A stretch of DNA of 64,000 nt from Caulobacter sp. CCUG 60055. Lineage in GTDB: Bacteria > Pseudomonadota > Alphaproteobacteria > Caulobacterales > Caulobacteraceae. Both the position numbers and the translations under genes were made by a program. The notes beneath the pieces were generated by a model. The model ran no database searches. It worked only from the letters and a program-made list of their open reading frames with translations, and was not told where the DNA came from. The stretch is taken from positions 620,001-684,000 of the forward strand of contig NZ_PUIC01000001.1 in the NCBI RefSeq assembly GCF_022750545.1, written 5' to 3'. Below are positions 32,977 through 41,627 of the stretch, piece by piece (positions within the stretch are counted from its first letter, which is position 1; each line of letters begins with the position of its first letter).

Positions 32977-34284
32977 GTGTCTTCAAAGGGCTCGGGCCGA
33001 ACTGGCCGCTGGTTCAGACAGGCGCTGACGCGCCTGAAGGAACATCCTCTCGCGCGCATCGGTCCTGGCCTGATCACCGGGGTCGCCGACGACGACCCCA
33101 GCGGCATCGCCACCTATTCCCAGGCCGGCGCCCAGTTCGGCCTGAACATGCTCTGGACGATGCCGCTGGCCTTTCCGCTCATGGCCGCCATCCAGTCGAT
33201 GTGCGCACGCATCGGCAGGGTCACCGGCAAGGGCCTCGCCGCCAACATCAAGGCCGCCTTCCCGCCGATCGTGCTGCGCGGCGTGGTCTTGCTGTTGCTG
33301 GTGGCCAACACGCTCAACATCGCCGCCGACGTGGCCGCCATGGGCGAGGTTTCCGAACTGGTCACGGGGATCGGCCGCCATGTCATGACGGTGGTCTTCG
33401 TCCTGGCGACGCTGCTGCTGCAGATCTTCGTTCCCTATCACCGCTATGTCTACGTCCTGAAGTGGCTCACTCTGTCGCTGCTGGCCTACGCCGCGGTGCT
33501 GTTCACGGTCCATGTGCCGTGGGCGGAGGTCTTGCGCCGCACCCTGTGGCCCAGGCTCGCCCTGAACGCCGACACCGCCACCGTGGTGGTCGGCGTCTTC
33601 GGCACGACCATCAGCCCCTATCTGTTTTTCTGGCAGGCCTCCGAGGAGGTCGAGGACATGCAGGCCAAGCGCCGCTCGGCGCTGGTGAACGACGCGCCGA
33701 TGGCCGCCTCCGAACTGCGTCGCATCCGTTGGGACACCTGGAGCGGCATGTTCTATTCCGATGTCTCGGCCTTCTTCATCATCCTCGCGACGGCGGTGAC
33801 GCTGCACGTGGCCGGGATCAGCGACATACAGACAGCCGCCCAGGCCGCGAGCGCGCTGCGACCGCTCGCCGGCGACTTCGCCTACGCCCTCTTTGCGATG
33901 GGCATCCTCGGCGTGGGCTTCATCGGCGTTCCAGTGCTCGCCGGGTCCGGCGCCTACGCCCTGTCCGAGGCCATGGGCTGGAAATGGGGCCTGGAGCGCA
34001 AGACCGCCGACGCGCGGGGCTTCTACGGCGTCATCGCCGTCAGCGTCCTGCTCGGCATGGTCATCCAGTATTCTCCCATCAGCCCGATGAAGGCTCTGTT
34101 CTGGAGCGCGGTCATCAACGGGATCGTCGCGGTGCCGCTGATGGTGGTCATCATCCTGCTGGTGTCCAAGACCTCGGTCATGGGCCGCTACACGGCCAGC
34201 CGCACGCTGATCGTGCTCGGTTGGGCGGCCACTGCGGTCATGGCGGCGGCGGCGGCGATGATGCTGATCCCGCGGGGCCATTGA
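32977..34284 (+). CDS. NRAMP-related divalent metal transporter
   Basis: A 435-residue membrane protein with about 11 helices in the LeuT-like NRAMP arrangement. The first helix carries DDDPSGIATYSQAGAQFG where classical NRAMPs have DPGN, and the sixth-helix region reads GTTISPYLFFWQASEE where classical ones have the metal-binding MPH. The first Asp is kept but the methionine is lost, so the ion may be Mg2+ or another hard ion rather than Mn2+ or Fe2+; this is an inference from the family. Third gene of the usp-usp-NRAMP operon, 15 bases after the second usp gene. Confidence 0.85.
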   Translation: MSSKGSGRTGRWFRQALTRLKEHPLARIGPGLITGVADDDPSGIATYSQAGAQFGLNMLWTMPLAFPLMAAIQSMCARIGRVTGKGLAANIKAAFPPIVLRGVVLLLLVANTLNIAADVAAMGEVSELVTGIGRHVMTVVFVLATLLLQIFVPYHRYVYVLKWLTLSLLAYAAVLFTVHVPWAEVLRRTLWPRLALNADTATVVVGVFGTTISPYLFFWQASEEVEDMQAKRRSALVNDAPMAASELRRIRWDTWSGMFYSDVSAFFIILATAVTLHVAGISDIQTAAQAASALRPLAGDFAYALFAMGILGVGFIGVPVLAGSGAYALSEAMGWKWGLERKTADARGFYGVIAVSVLLGMVIQYSPISPMKALFWSAVINGIVAVPLMVVIILLVSKTSVMGRYTASRTLIVLGWAATAVMAAAAAMMLIPRGH

Positions 34285-34308
34285 GACCGAGCGCGAGGAC
34301 GCCAGGAT

Positions 34309-35346
34309 CTAGACCTCGATAATCACCTTCAAGGCCGAGGTGGCGGCCGCCCGGCTGAAGGCGTCGTAGGCCTCCTCGATCCGGTCCAGGCTGAAGCGAT
34401 GGGTGATCAGGCGGGCTGGATCGAGCCGGTGAGCGCAGACCGTCTTCAGCAGCATGGGCGTGGTCACGGTGTCGACCAGCCGGGTGGTGATGGAGATGTT
34501 CTGCGACCACAGCCGCTCCAGGTGCAGGTCGGCCTTGACGCCATGCACGCCGATATTGGCGATCACGCCGCCGGGGGCGACGATGTCCTCGCACATGACG
34601 AAGGTGGCCGGCGCGCCCACGGCCTCCATCGCCGTGTCGACGCCCACGCCGTCGGTCAGGGCCAAGACCTGCTCCACCGCGTTTCCGGTCGCGGCGTCGA
34701 CGACGTGGGTGGCGCCGAGCCGCTGGGCGACATCGAGCCGGTTGGCGTCGAGATCGATCATGATGACCTGCGCGGGCGAGTAGAACTGAGCGGTCAGAAG
34801 GGCGGCCAGGCCGATCGGTCCGGAGCCGACGATGGCCACGCTCGAGCCCGGCGCGACCTTGCCGTTGAGCACCCCGCACTCGAAGCCGGTGGGCAGGATG
34901 TCGCTCAGCATGACCAGCGCCTCATCCTGGACGCCCTCCGGCGCGGGATAAAGACTGGTGTCGGCGTGAGGAATGCGCACGTACTCGGCCTGGGTCCCGT
35001 CAATCCGGTTGCCCAGGATCCAGCCGCCGGTCTCGCAGTGAGAATACATTCCCCGCCGGCAGTATCGGCATTTGCCGCAGGCCGAGATGCACGAGATCAA
35101 CACGCGGTCCCCCGGCTTGAACCCGCTCACCCCGGCCCCGACGCTGTCGACGACGCCCATCCCTTCGTGTCCCAGGACGCGGCCAGGCTCGCAGCTGGGC
35201 ACGTCGCCCTTCAGGATGTGAAGGTCGGTGCCGCAGATAGTGGTCTTGAGAACACGCACCACCGCGTCTCCCAGCCCCTCGACCTCGGGCTTGGGCCGGT
35301 TCTCGAAAGCCTTTCCGCCAGGCCCATGATAGACGAGCGCTTTCAT
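34309..35346 (-). CDS. Zinc-dependent alcohol dehydrogenase
   Basis: A 345-residue medium-chain dehydrogenase: catalytic zinc site CGTDLHILKGDVPSCEPG and GHEGMG, structural zinc cysteines CGKCRYCRRGMYSHC, and Rossmann loop VAIVGSGPIGLAALLT. The sequence resembles the group of alcohol/formaldehyde-type dehydrogenases that use NAD+. GGGAGG precedes ATG 35346. A FNR/FixK-type box about 71 nt upstream is shared with the divergent small membrane gene. Distinct from the alcohol dehydrogenase at 27644. Confidence 0.92.
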   Translation of the reverse strand: MKALVYHGPGGKAFENRPKPEVEGLGDAVVRVLKTTICGTDLHILKGDVPSCEPGRVLGHEGMGVVDSVGAGVSGFKPGDRVLISCISACGKCRYCRRGMYSHCETGGWILGNRIDGTQAEYVRIPHADTSLYPAPEGVQDEALVMLSDILPTGFECGVLNGKVAPGSSVAIVGSGPIGLAALLTAQFYSPAQVIMIDLDANRLDVAQRLGATHVVDAATGNAVEQVLALTDGVGVDTAMEAVGAPATFVMCEDIVAPGGVIANIGVHGVKADLHLERLWSQNISITTRLVDTVTTPMLLKTVCAHRLDPARLITHRFSLDRIEEAYDAFSRAAATSALKVIIEV

Positions 35347-35410
35347 CGCATCCTCCCATGACGCGCGGGATCGCTTTCCTCCCTGCTCGCACCCCGTCGC
35401 GACGCCCGCG

Positions 35411-35424
35411 TTGACCCTGATCAA
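35411..35424. promoter_or_regulatory. FNR/FixK-type box between alcohol dehydrogenase and small membrane gene
   Basis: TTGACCCTGATCAA. Centre about 71 nt from the alcohol dehydrogenase start (35346, minus) and about 61 nt from the membrane protein start (35479, plus). Confidence 0.78.
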
Positions 35425-35478
35425 GGCGCAATGAACCGGTGCGCCGAATGCTGGACTTCAGCAAACTGGGAGTTTCTC

Positions 35479-35772
35479 ATGCGCATCAGCCTCCTTTCCG
35501 CTGGCGGGACGCTGGCCCTCTTCGTCGGGCTCGGCCATCTGGCATGGGCGTTGATGGTGGCGATCGGTTGGGCCGAGCCGCTGCTCGACCTGATCTTCCG
35601 CCTCCATTTCCTGACCGTTCAGCTCTCGGTCGCGCCGTTCGATCTGGGCCGCGCCCTGGCCTTGGTGGGACTGACCGCCTTCGGCGGCTTCGTGAGCGGA
35701 TGCCTCCTCGCCGCCATCTGGAACCTCATCGCCTACATTCCCGAACAGCGCTGGCGGGCGCGGCCGCTCTGA
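35479..35772 (+). CDS. Small two-helix membrane protein, paralogue of the one at 21010
   Basis: A 97-residue protein with hydrophobic segments at about residues 8-30 and 56-87 and a short basic tail. It keeps GLGHLAWALMVAIGW, P-x2-DL, RLHF, VAPF and LAAIWNL in register with the protein at 21010-21333. Both are directly behind a FNR/FixK-type box. GGGAG precedes ATG 35479. I do not recognise a named family. A conserved His in the first helix, another in RLHF and a Gln after it are candidates for cofactor or quinone contact. Confidence 0.8.
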   Translation: MRISLLSAGGTLALFVGLGHLAWALMVAIGWAEPLLDLIFRLHFLTVQLSVAPFDLGRALALVGLTAFGGFVSGCLLAAIWNLIAYIPEQRWRARPL

Positions 35773-35787
35773 CCTCGGTCGCGCCGA

Positions 35788-36147
35788 GGCGATGGCCGTG
35801 ACGCCGGCCTGCACATAGTCGGCCAGGGTGAAGACCCGGCCGGCGAGCTTGCGCAGGGAGAAGGTCGGGGCGGCGACCGTGGGCGGCAGGAGCCCTTCGA
35901 ACCGCTCGCCGGTCCCCGGCAGTTCGGCCGCCAGGCGCGGCCGGTCGGCATGGACCTCGCCGCCGACATGATGGGCGACCAGGCGCGGAATCCGCTCGCC
36001 GTCGGCCGCCGACCGGGTCAGCCCCGCATCGACCAGCCCGGAGTCGAAGCGGTCGATCCAGACCCGGTCGTCGCGGTTGAGCATGACCTCGGCAAGGAAC
36101 ACGGCCGCTTGCAACGTAAGGCGCCGTCGACGCATCCCGCGACACAA
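35788..36147 (-). pseudogene. trbB: Fragment of conjugal transfer ATPase TrbB
   Basis: About 100 residues match the N-terminal domain of TrbB: EVMLNRDDRVWIDRFDSGL, SAADGERIPRLVAHHVG, AAELPGTGERFEGLLPP and FSLRKLAGRVFTLADYV occur in the right order. The homology stops before the Walker A region, so the motor domain is absent and the fragment is not functional. It ends close to the stop of the small membrane gene. It shows that a conjugative (Trb-type) element was once here. Confidence 0.8.
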
Positions 36148-36206
36148 GGCCGGATGTTGGGTCTGCGCGGAGAAGGAGAAGCGAAGCTTGAGACGGTGAT
36201 CGCTCG

Positions 36207-36449
36207 CTAGTCGTCCACCTGTCGCGCAACTATGGCGTTCGCCTCGCGGATCGCGCGCACCTCGTCGCCCGTCCGCTCCAGGGCTTCATTGGCGACTTTC
36301 GCCCAAAGCGCCTGCAGCGCCGGCGTCTTCGCCTTGCGTGTGTGCCTCTCGGCGTCATCTGAAGTCCACGGCACCGGCTGGGCTTTCCCTGACTTGCGAC
36401 CGCCCACCTTGGTGGCGCCAACCGACGAGAAGTCGTTGACGGATGTCAA
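36207..36449 (-). CDS. Small hypothetical protein of mobile-element type
   Basis: Up to 80 residues from a TTG start; the true start is uncertain. The core SDDAERHTRKAKTPALQALW then TGDEVRAIREANAIVARQ resembles short proteins common in prophages and plasmids of Alphaproteobacteria. No function is known to me. It lies 59 bases upstream of the trbB fragment on the same strand, in keeping with a mobile-element origin. Confidence 0.55.
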   Translation of the reverse strand: MTSVNDFSSVGATKVGGRKSGKAQPVPWTSDDAERHTRKAKTPALQALWAKVANEALERTGDEVRAIREANAIVARQVDD

Positions 36450-36566
36450 TCGGCGTCAAGCTCGCGTCTCAGCCTCAGGCGGCGCATCGTCCTGCGGCTG
36501 GTCCGGCGGCGTCCTCGCCGCCTGCGCGCACGGTCGGGGTGGGCTTCCTCCATCCTTCGCCGGGCC

Positions 36567-36617
36567 TTGAGCGGGCTCAATTCCGCCCCTTCGCCACCAC
36601 CGATTGATCCGCCTCAG
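36567..36617. promoter_or_regulatory. Two FNR/FixK-type boxes upstream of polX
   Basis: TTGAGCGGGCTCAA (36567-36580) and TTGATCCGCCTCAG (36604-36617, one mismatch), centres 37 bases apart. The second is centred about 84-90 nt upstream of the possible polX starts. They probably control the polX-ribonucleotide reductase pair. Confidence 0.7.
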
Positions 36618-36694
36618 AGCGCCGACCGTCCGAACCGCCGATCCTGACAGCGCCTGTAGTCGGCGTCGCCTCCGCGAGCCGAGCCAAAAGGCGG

Positions 36695-38421
36695 ATGGCC
36701 ATGACTGTTCACAACACCGAAATCGCGGACATCTTCAACCGCATGGCCGAGTTGCTGGAGATCGAAGACGCCAGCCCGTTCCGCGTGCGCGCCTATCGCC
36801 GTGCGGCCGCGACGCTGCAGGACCTTGGCGAGTCCGCCGCCAGCCTGCTGGCTCGGGGCGGGACCTCGACGACCTGCCGGGCATCGGCGAGGACTTGGCC
36901 TGCAAGATCGCCGAAATCTGCCGAACCGGACGGCTCAAGGCGCTCGAGGAGCTCGAAACCCGGACCCCAGCAAGCCTGGCGGTGTTGATGACGGTTCACG
37001 GCCTCGGCCCCAGGCGGGCGAAGGTTCTACATGACCGCCTGGGCGTGGAGACCGTGGAGGATCTGGCGCGGGCGGCGGCGGCCGGCAATGTGCGCTCCCT
37101 GCCCCGGTTCGGCGAAGCCCTGGAGAAGCGCTTGCTGGATAGCCTGCAAGCGACGCTCCCAGCCGGCCAGGGCCGTCGGCGCCTCGACTCGGTCGAGGAG
37201 ACGGTCGACGAGCTCCTCGTCTTTCTGAGCCGCCTTCCAGGCGTGACCCGGGCGGAGGCGGCCGGCAGCTATCGACGCCGGTGCGAGACCGTGGGCGACA
37301 TCGACCTTCTGGCGGTCGCGCCGAACGGTCAAGCCGTGGCCGACGCCTTCGCGGCCCATGAAGACACGGCGCGAGTGCTGGAGAAGGGATCGACCCGGGT
37401 GACGATCATATTGAGGAGCGGCCTGCAGGTAGACCTCAGGATCGTGCCCGAGGAGAGCTACGGCGCGGCTCTGGTCTATTTCACGGGATCGAAGGAACAC
37501 AATATCACCCTGCGCAAGCTCGGTCAGGCCAAGGGGCTAAAGGTCAACGAATACGGCGTATACAATGAGGGCCGGCGGATCGCCGGGCGCACGGAGGCGG
37601 AGGTCTACGCCAGCGTGGATCTCCCCTTCATCCCCCCAGAACTGCGCGAAGCGCGAGGCGAGATCGAGGCGGCCAAAGCCAACGCCCTGCCTCAACTCGT
37701 GACCCTGAGCGACCTGAAGGGAGACCTGCATCTGCACACTCGCGCCTCGGACGGGCGGAGCCGCCTTGAGGACATGGTCGAGGCCGCCCGCGCGCGTGGC
37801 TACGCCCATGCGGCCGTCAGCGACCATTCCCGCCACGCGACGGCGGCCCACGGCCTGACCCCCGAACGCCTCTCAGCCCAACTCGAGGCCATCGATCGCC
37901 TGAATGACGACCTGAAGGATTTCCGAGCGCTCAAGGCCGCCGAAGTCGACATCCTCGCGGACGGCTCGCTCGATTTCCCGGACGACCTGCTGGCGCGGCT
38001 GGACGTGGTGATCGGCGCCATCCATTCCGACTTCGACCTGCCGGCCACGGTCCAGACCCAGCGGGTGCTCCGCGCCATGGATGACCCATTGTTCCACATT
38101 TTCGCCCATCCGACCGGCCGCTTGATCGGCGAGCGGCCAGGCTACCAGATCGATCTGGACAAGGTGATGAAGGGCGCGCTCGATCGCGGCTGCTTCTTGG
38201 AGCTCAACGCCCTTCCGAGCCGCCTAGACCTCGATGACGTCCACTGCCGGACGGCCAAGGCCATGGGCCTGAAGGTGGCGATCTCCTCGGATGCGCATTC
38301 GACGCTCGGCCTGGCCAATATCCGTTACGGCGTCGACCAGGCCCGTCGCGGCTGGCTGGGTTCGGAGGATGTGCTCAACAGCCGAAGCTGGTCCGAGTTG
38401 AAGGCCTTGCTGGCCCGCTAG
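36695..38421 (+). pseudogene. polX: PolX-family DNA polymerase/PHP phosphoesterase, with a frameshift
   Basis: The N-terminal 54 residues (MTVHNTEIADIFNRMAELLE to LLARG, from ATG 36695 or 36701) and the remaining 520 residues are in different frames; joining them at about 36855, in the run GGGGCGGG, restores a normal PolX of about 575 residues. The protein has a helix-hairpin-helix region (LPGIGEDLACKI), the nucleotidyltransferase motif AGSYRRRCETVGDIDLL, and a C-terminal PHP domain with DLHLHT, SDHSRHA, GAIHSDF, AHPTG and SSDAH metal ligands. One base seems to be missing; it is either a real inactivating mutation or a sequencing error. Such enzymes fill small DNA gaps in repair. Confidence 0.85.
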
Positions 38422-38441
38422 GAGGACCGCACCATGCCGGG

Positions 38442-40349
38442 GTGCCGTTGATGAGCAGGTCTGTTCCCGCACGCGCTTCCGGAACGGCGGCGCTGGTCCG
38501 GACGCTTTGGGAGACCAGATACCGCTGCGTGGGGGGTGCGTTTCCCGAGCGCACGATCGAGGATAGCCAGAGAAGGGTGAGCCGGGCGGTCGCCGCCGCC
38601 GAGACGGCTGAAACGCCGTTCTGGGCCGAGGCGTTCGCCAACCTGCTGCGCGACTTCCGGTTTCTGCCGGGCGGCCGCATCCAGGCCGCCGCCGGGACCG
38701 CCCATCAAGCCACCCTGTTCAACTGTTTCGTCATGGGGCCGATCACCGACGCCAATGCGCCGGCCGCCTTGCGCGAGGCGGAAATGACCTTGGCCTTTGG
38801 CGGCGGAATCGGCTGCGATTTCTCCGCCCTCGCCCCGCACGGCGTCCGGACCTCCACGACCGCGGCCCCCGGGCCGCTAGGTTGGCTGAAGGCGTGGGAG
38901 GCCATGTGCGCCCGCAGTCAATCGATCGGCTTTCGACGCGGAGCGATGATCGCCACCCTCCGATGCGACCATCCGGACATAGAGGCCTTCATAAGGGCCA
39001 AGCAAGACAGCGCAGGCTTTCAGCACGTCAATCTGTCCGTCCTCGTCACCGACGCCTTCGTGAAGGCGGCGCGGGCGGACGCCAGCTGGGCGCTACGGCT
39101 CCTCCCTACCGGGACCGAACCAGGATCCTCCCGCGTAGTTCGGCGGCTTGCGGCAAGAGACCTGTGGCGCTCGATCATGCAGTGCGCTTATCACAGCGCC
39201 GAGCCGGGCGTGCTGTTCATCGATCGGATCACCGCCGAAAACAATCTCGCCTACTGCGAACGGATCGCCGCCACCAATCCCTGCGGCGAGATTCCCCTGC
39301 CCGCCTATGGTGCCTGCGACCTGGGCTCACTTAACCTGACACGGTTCGTATCGCGGCCGTTCGCCCCTGGGGCGGCCATCGACTTCGACGGCCTCTCCCG
39401 CGCCGCACGCCTGGCCGTCCGCTTCCTCGACGATGTGATCGATATCTCCCGCTTCCCGCTGCCGCAGCAGGAAGCGGCCGCCAAGGCCAGCCGGCGGGTG
39501 GGCCTGGGCATCACAAGGCTGGCCGACGCCCTGGTCATGTTGGGGCTGCGCTACGGCCAGCCGCGATCGCTCGCCCTCGCCGGACATCTGATGGAGGTCA
39601 TTCGCGATGCGGCCTACGGCGCATCGATCGCCCTGGCCCGCGAGAAAGGATGCTTTCCCGCGTTCCGGCGCGAGCCCTATCTGGCGGCTCCCTTCATCCA
39701 GCGCCTGCCCGGCGCGCTACGCGACGAAATCGCCCGGCATGGCGTTCGCAACAGCCATCTGCTCGCCATCGCCCCCGCCGGCAGCATCAGTCTTCTGGCC
39801 GGCAACGTGTCGAGCGGTCTCGAGCCCATCTACGCCCCAACTTGGCGCCGGACGATGACCACGCCTCGCGGTCCTGAGGTTTTCGATCTGACCGATGCGG
39901 CCGTCGCCGCCTGGCGCGAGCGGAGCGGCGGCGACGGCCTGCCGCCGGCTTTCGTATCGGCGCAGGACCTGAGCATCGAGGAGCATCTCGGCATGCAGGC
40001 GGTTTTGCAGCCCTTCATCGACAACGCCATCTCAAAGACGGTGACGGTCGCCGAAGATTGCCCCTTCGAGATCTTCGCCCGCACCTATCAGCAGGCCTAC
40101 GATCTCGGCCTCAAGGGATGCACGCTCTACCGCCCGAACGCCGCGATGGGCGCGGTGCTCCAGGCGGGGCCGAGGGCGCGCTGCGACGCCCCCTCGTCGG
40201 TGTTGACAGCTCAAGTCTCGACGGACGCAGAGCGCCCCTCCCCGCCCCGACCGTCAGGCGGCGATCGTCGCCTCCGCCCCCACCTGGGTGAGCCGCGGCC
40301 CGGAATTAGCGAAGCGTCGACCGGCGGATCAGATGGGGCTGCAGGTTGA
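38442..40349 (+). CDS. Class II (B12-dependent) ribonucleoside-diphosphate reductase, C-terminus altered by an IS
   Basis: About 590 of 635 residues match NrdJ-type reductases: FRFLPGGRIQ, LFNCFVMGP (first active-site Cys), FGGGIGCDFS, NPCGEIPLPAYGACDLGSLNL (catalytic N-x-C-x-E), APAGSISLLAGNVSSGLEP and GCTLYRPN. It makes deoxynucleotides with adenosylcobalamin and needs no oxygen. The end of the frame reads into an IS6-family remnant from 40233, and no C-terminal swinging cysteine pair is seen, so activity is doubtful. The start is uncertain: GTG 38442 or ATG 38451; the AGGAGG at 38421 is best placed for ATG 38433, which opens a 5-codon frame whose stop overlaps ATG 38451. Downstream of polX. 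Confidence 0.85.
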   Translation: MPLMSRSVPARASGTAALVRTLWETRYRCVGGAFPERTIEDSQRRVSRAVAAAETAETPFWAEAFANLLRDFRFLPGGRIQAAAGTAHQATLFNCFVMGPITDANAPAALREAEMTLAFGGGIGCDFSALAPHGVRTSTTAAPGPLGWLKAWEAMCARSQSIGFRRGAMIATLRCDHPDIEAFIRAKQDSAGFQHVNLSVLVTDAFVKAARADASWALRLLPTGTEPGSSRVVRRLAARDLWRSIMQCAYHSAEPGVLFIDRITAENNLAYCERIAATNPCGEIPLPAYGACDLGSLNLTRFVSRPFAPGAAIDFDGLSRAARLAVRFLDDVIDISRFPLPQQEAAAKASRRVGLGITRLADALVMLGLRYGQPRSLALAGHLMEVIRDAAYGASIALAREKGCFPAFRREPYLAAPFIQRLPGALRDEIARHGVRNSHLLAIAPAGSISLLAGNVSSGLEPIYAPTWRRTMTTPRGPEVFDLTDAAVAAWRERSGGDGLPPAFVSAQDLSIEEHLGMQAVLQPFIDNAISKTVTVAEDCPFEIFARTYQQAYDLGLKGCTLYRPNAAMGAVLQAGPRARCDAPSSVLTAQVSTDAERPSPPRPSGGDRRLRPHLGEPRPGISEASTGGSDGAAG

Positions 40350-40650
40350 AGGTGTTGTAGACGGTGGCGTGAATGGCGAGAAAGCGCTGGGCTGAGCCCT
40401 GGCTTTTGAACTTCTGCATCTTCCGCTCCCGTCGTCGGATCGGCAGGTGCGAGTTTTCCGCTCGGTTGTTTTCGCGCATACTGCTTGGCCGGTGACGCTC
40501 CTGCAGGTTCAGCGCCTCCTCGACATCGCGAAAGCTCAGGGTGAAGCGGAAATAAAGCCACACCGCGTAGTGAATCACCGGCGCCGGAAATCGATGACGC
40601 TTAAACGACAACCGCTTCATCCGCCCCCTGCCCCCGATCTCCGCCCCGCA
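40233..40650 (-). mobile_element. IS6-family transposase remnant, internally deleted
   Basis: On the minus strand an N-terminal transposase piece (SFKRHRFPAPVIHYAVWLYF) is joined directly to the C-terminal part (NLQERHRPSSMRENNRAENS then YNTFNLQPHLIRRSTLR), so the middle with most of the catalytic DDE residues is missing. The terminal 180 bases are nearly the same as those of the copy at 42441, beginning with the same CGCCCCTCCCCGCC. It interrupts the end of the ribonucleotide reductase gene. Confidence 0.85.
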
Positions 40651-40693
40651 GGACCCAGACTAGCGACAAGTTAGGGTTAGCCTGAAGCACCCT

Positions 40694-41275
40694 TCACCCG
40701 GCCGCGGACAAGCGCACGTCGGCGCGCGCCAGGCGCCGATAGAGACTGCGGCGGCGAATAAGCGGCTGCCAGTCATAGAGGAATATCTGGATTGGCCGCC
40801 AATTGGCGACCCAACCCAGGATGATCAGCCCCTCATTGAAAAAGCGAGCGACATAGCCTTCGCCGAGCAAACCGTTCAAACCGCTGCCCAACACGATGGA
40901 GATCGCCAACATGGCCAGGCTGACGGCGAGCGACGTTCGGCCGACCCGAAACAGATCACGCAGTTCCCAGCCTATGATATCGGCGCGGTAGGCGAAGTAG
41001 TTGCGGACGGCTTCGCCAACATGGGCGGCCTCCTCTCGCGCCGCCTGCTGCGCCGGCAGGTGCACCACGATCTGCAGCGCGCCTCTCGGCATCTCGCCCG
41101 CCCAGCCAACCACGTATTCCTCCACCCGCTCATCAAGATCGCGTTCGCGATAGGGCAACGGATCAAGAGTGTGGAAGAGCTGACCAATATCGTGCACACG
41201 CAGTTCGATCGGCCGCAATCTCGCAACTCGCGCCGTTAGACCGCCTTTCCCATCGCCATGGTGGAAAGCGCGCAA
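40694..41275 (-). CDS. Conserved membrane protein of unknown function
   Basis: Up to 193 residues. The first part is soluble (RPIELRVHDIGQLFHTLDPL, YRERDLDERVEEYVVGWAGE, QIVVHLPAQQAAREEAAHVG), followed by RNYFAYRADIIGWELRDLFR, two hydrophobic helices (about 113-133 and 140-160) and the conserved ending GWVANWRPIQIFLYDWQPL. The family is known to me only as conserved hypothetical proteins in stress or Usp-type clusters. The TTG at 41275 is a possible start. It follows the 71-residue gene at 41289 by 13 bases, so both may form a unit. Confidence 0.75.
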   Translation of the reverse strand: MRAFHHGDGKGGLTARVARLRPIELRVHDIGQLFHTLDPLPYRERDLDERVEEYVVGWAGEMPRGALQIVVHLPAQQAAREEAAHVGEAVRNYFAYRADIIGWELRDLFRVGRTSLAVSLAMLAISIVLGSGLNGLLGEGYVARFFNEGLIILGWVANWRPIQIFLYDWQPLIRRRSLYRRLARADVRLSAAG

Positions 41276-41288
41276 ATCGAGCCCATCC

Positions 41289-41504
41289 TTAGAACGGGTC
41301 GACTTGTGAAAGGGTGGTGATCCCCTGGCCGCTCAGAACGAATATGCGATCTTTGGTTCGCCCCGCCGAAAGGGACCTCAGCAACCCTTGCTCTTCAAGC
41401 CGCTCCGCCTCTTGAAAGAGAGATTTTCCCGGGGAAAGCCTCACGCCTCCCTGAACATTGAAGCTTCGAAGGAACATGCGATCAGGCGCATTTCCAGGAA
41501 ACAT
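41289..41504 (-). CDS. Small hypothetical protein
   Basis: A 71-residue protein. The second half, SLFQEAERLEEQGLLRSLSA followed by a basic turn and DRIFVLSGQGITTL, could be a helix followed by a beta-hairpin, like a degenerate winged helix. I chose ATG 41504 because GGAAAGG lies 6 nt upstream; an ATG 15 bases further up overlaps that site. No family recognised. The upstream 120 bases are richer in A+T than the surroundings and may hold a promoter. Confidence 0.5.
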   Translation of the reverse strand: MFPGNAPDRMFLRSFNVQGGVRLSPGKSLFQEAERLEEQGLLRSLSAGRTKDRIFVLSGQGITTLSQVDPF

Positions 41505-41627
41505 GGCGCACCTTTCCATATATCGACCATGCTAAGACATATTCATACACGCGATCACTGAACAATTGTCGCAAAGAACTGTTCTTAACGACAACCGCCC
41601 TGGTCGCGATCGAAACCTGCCATATCG

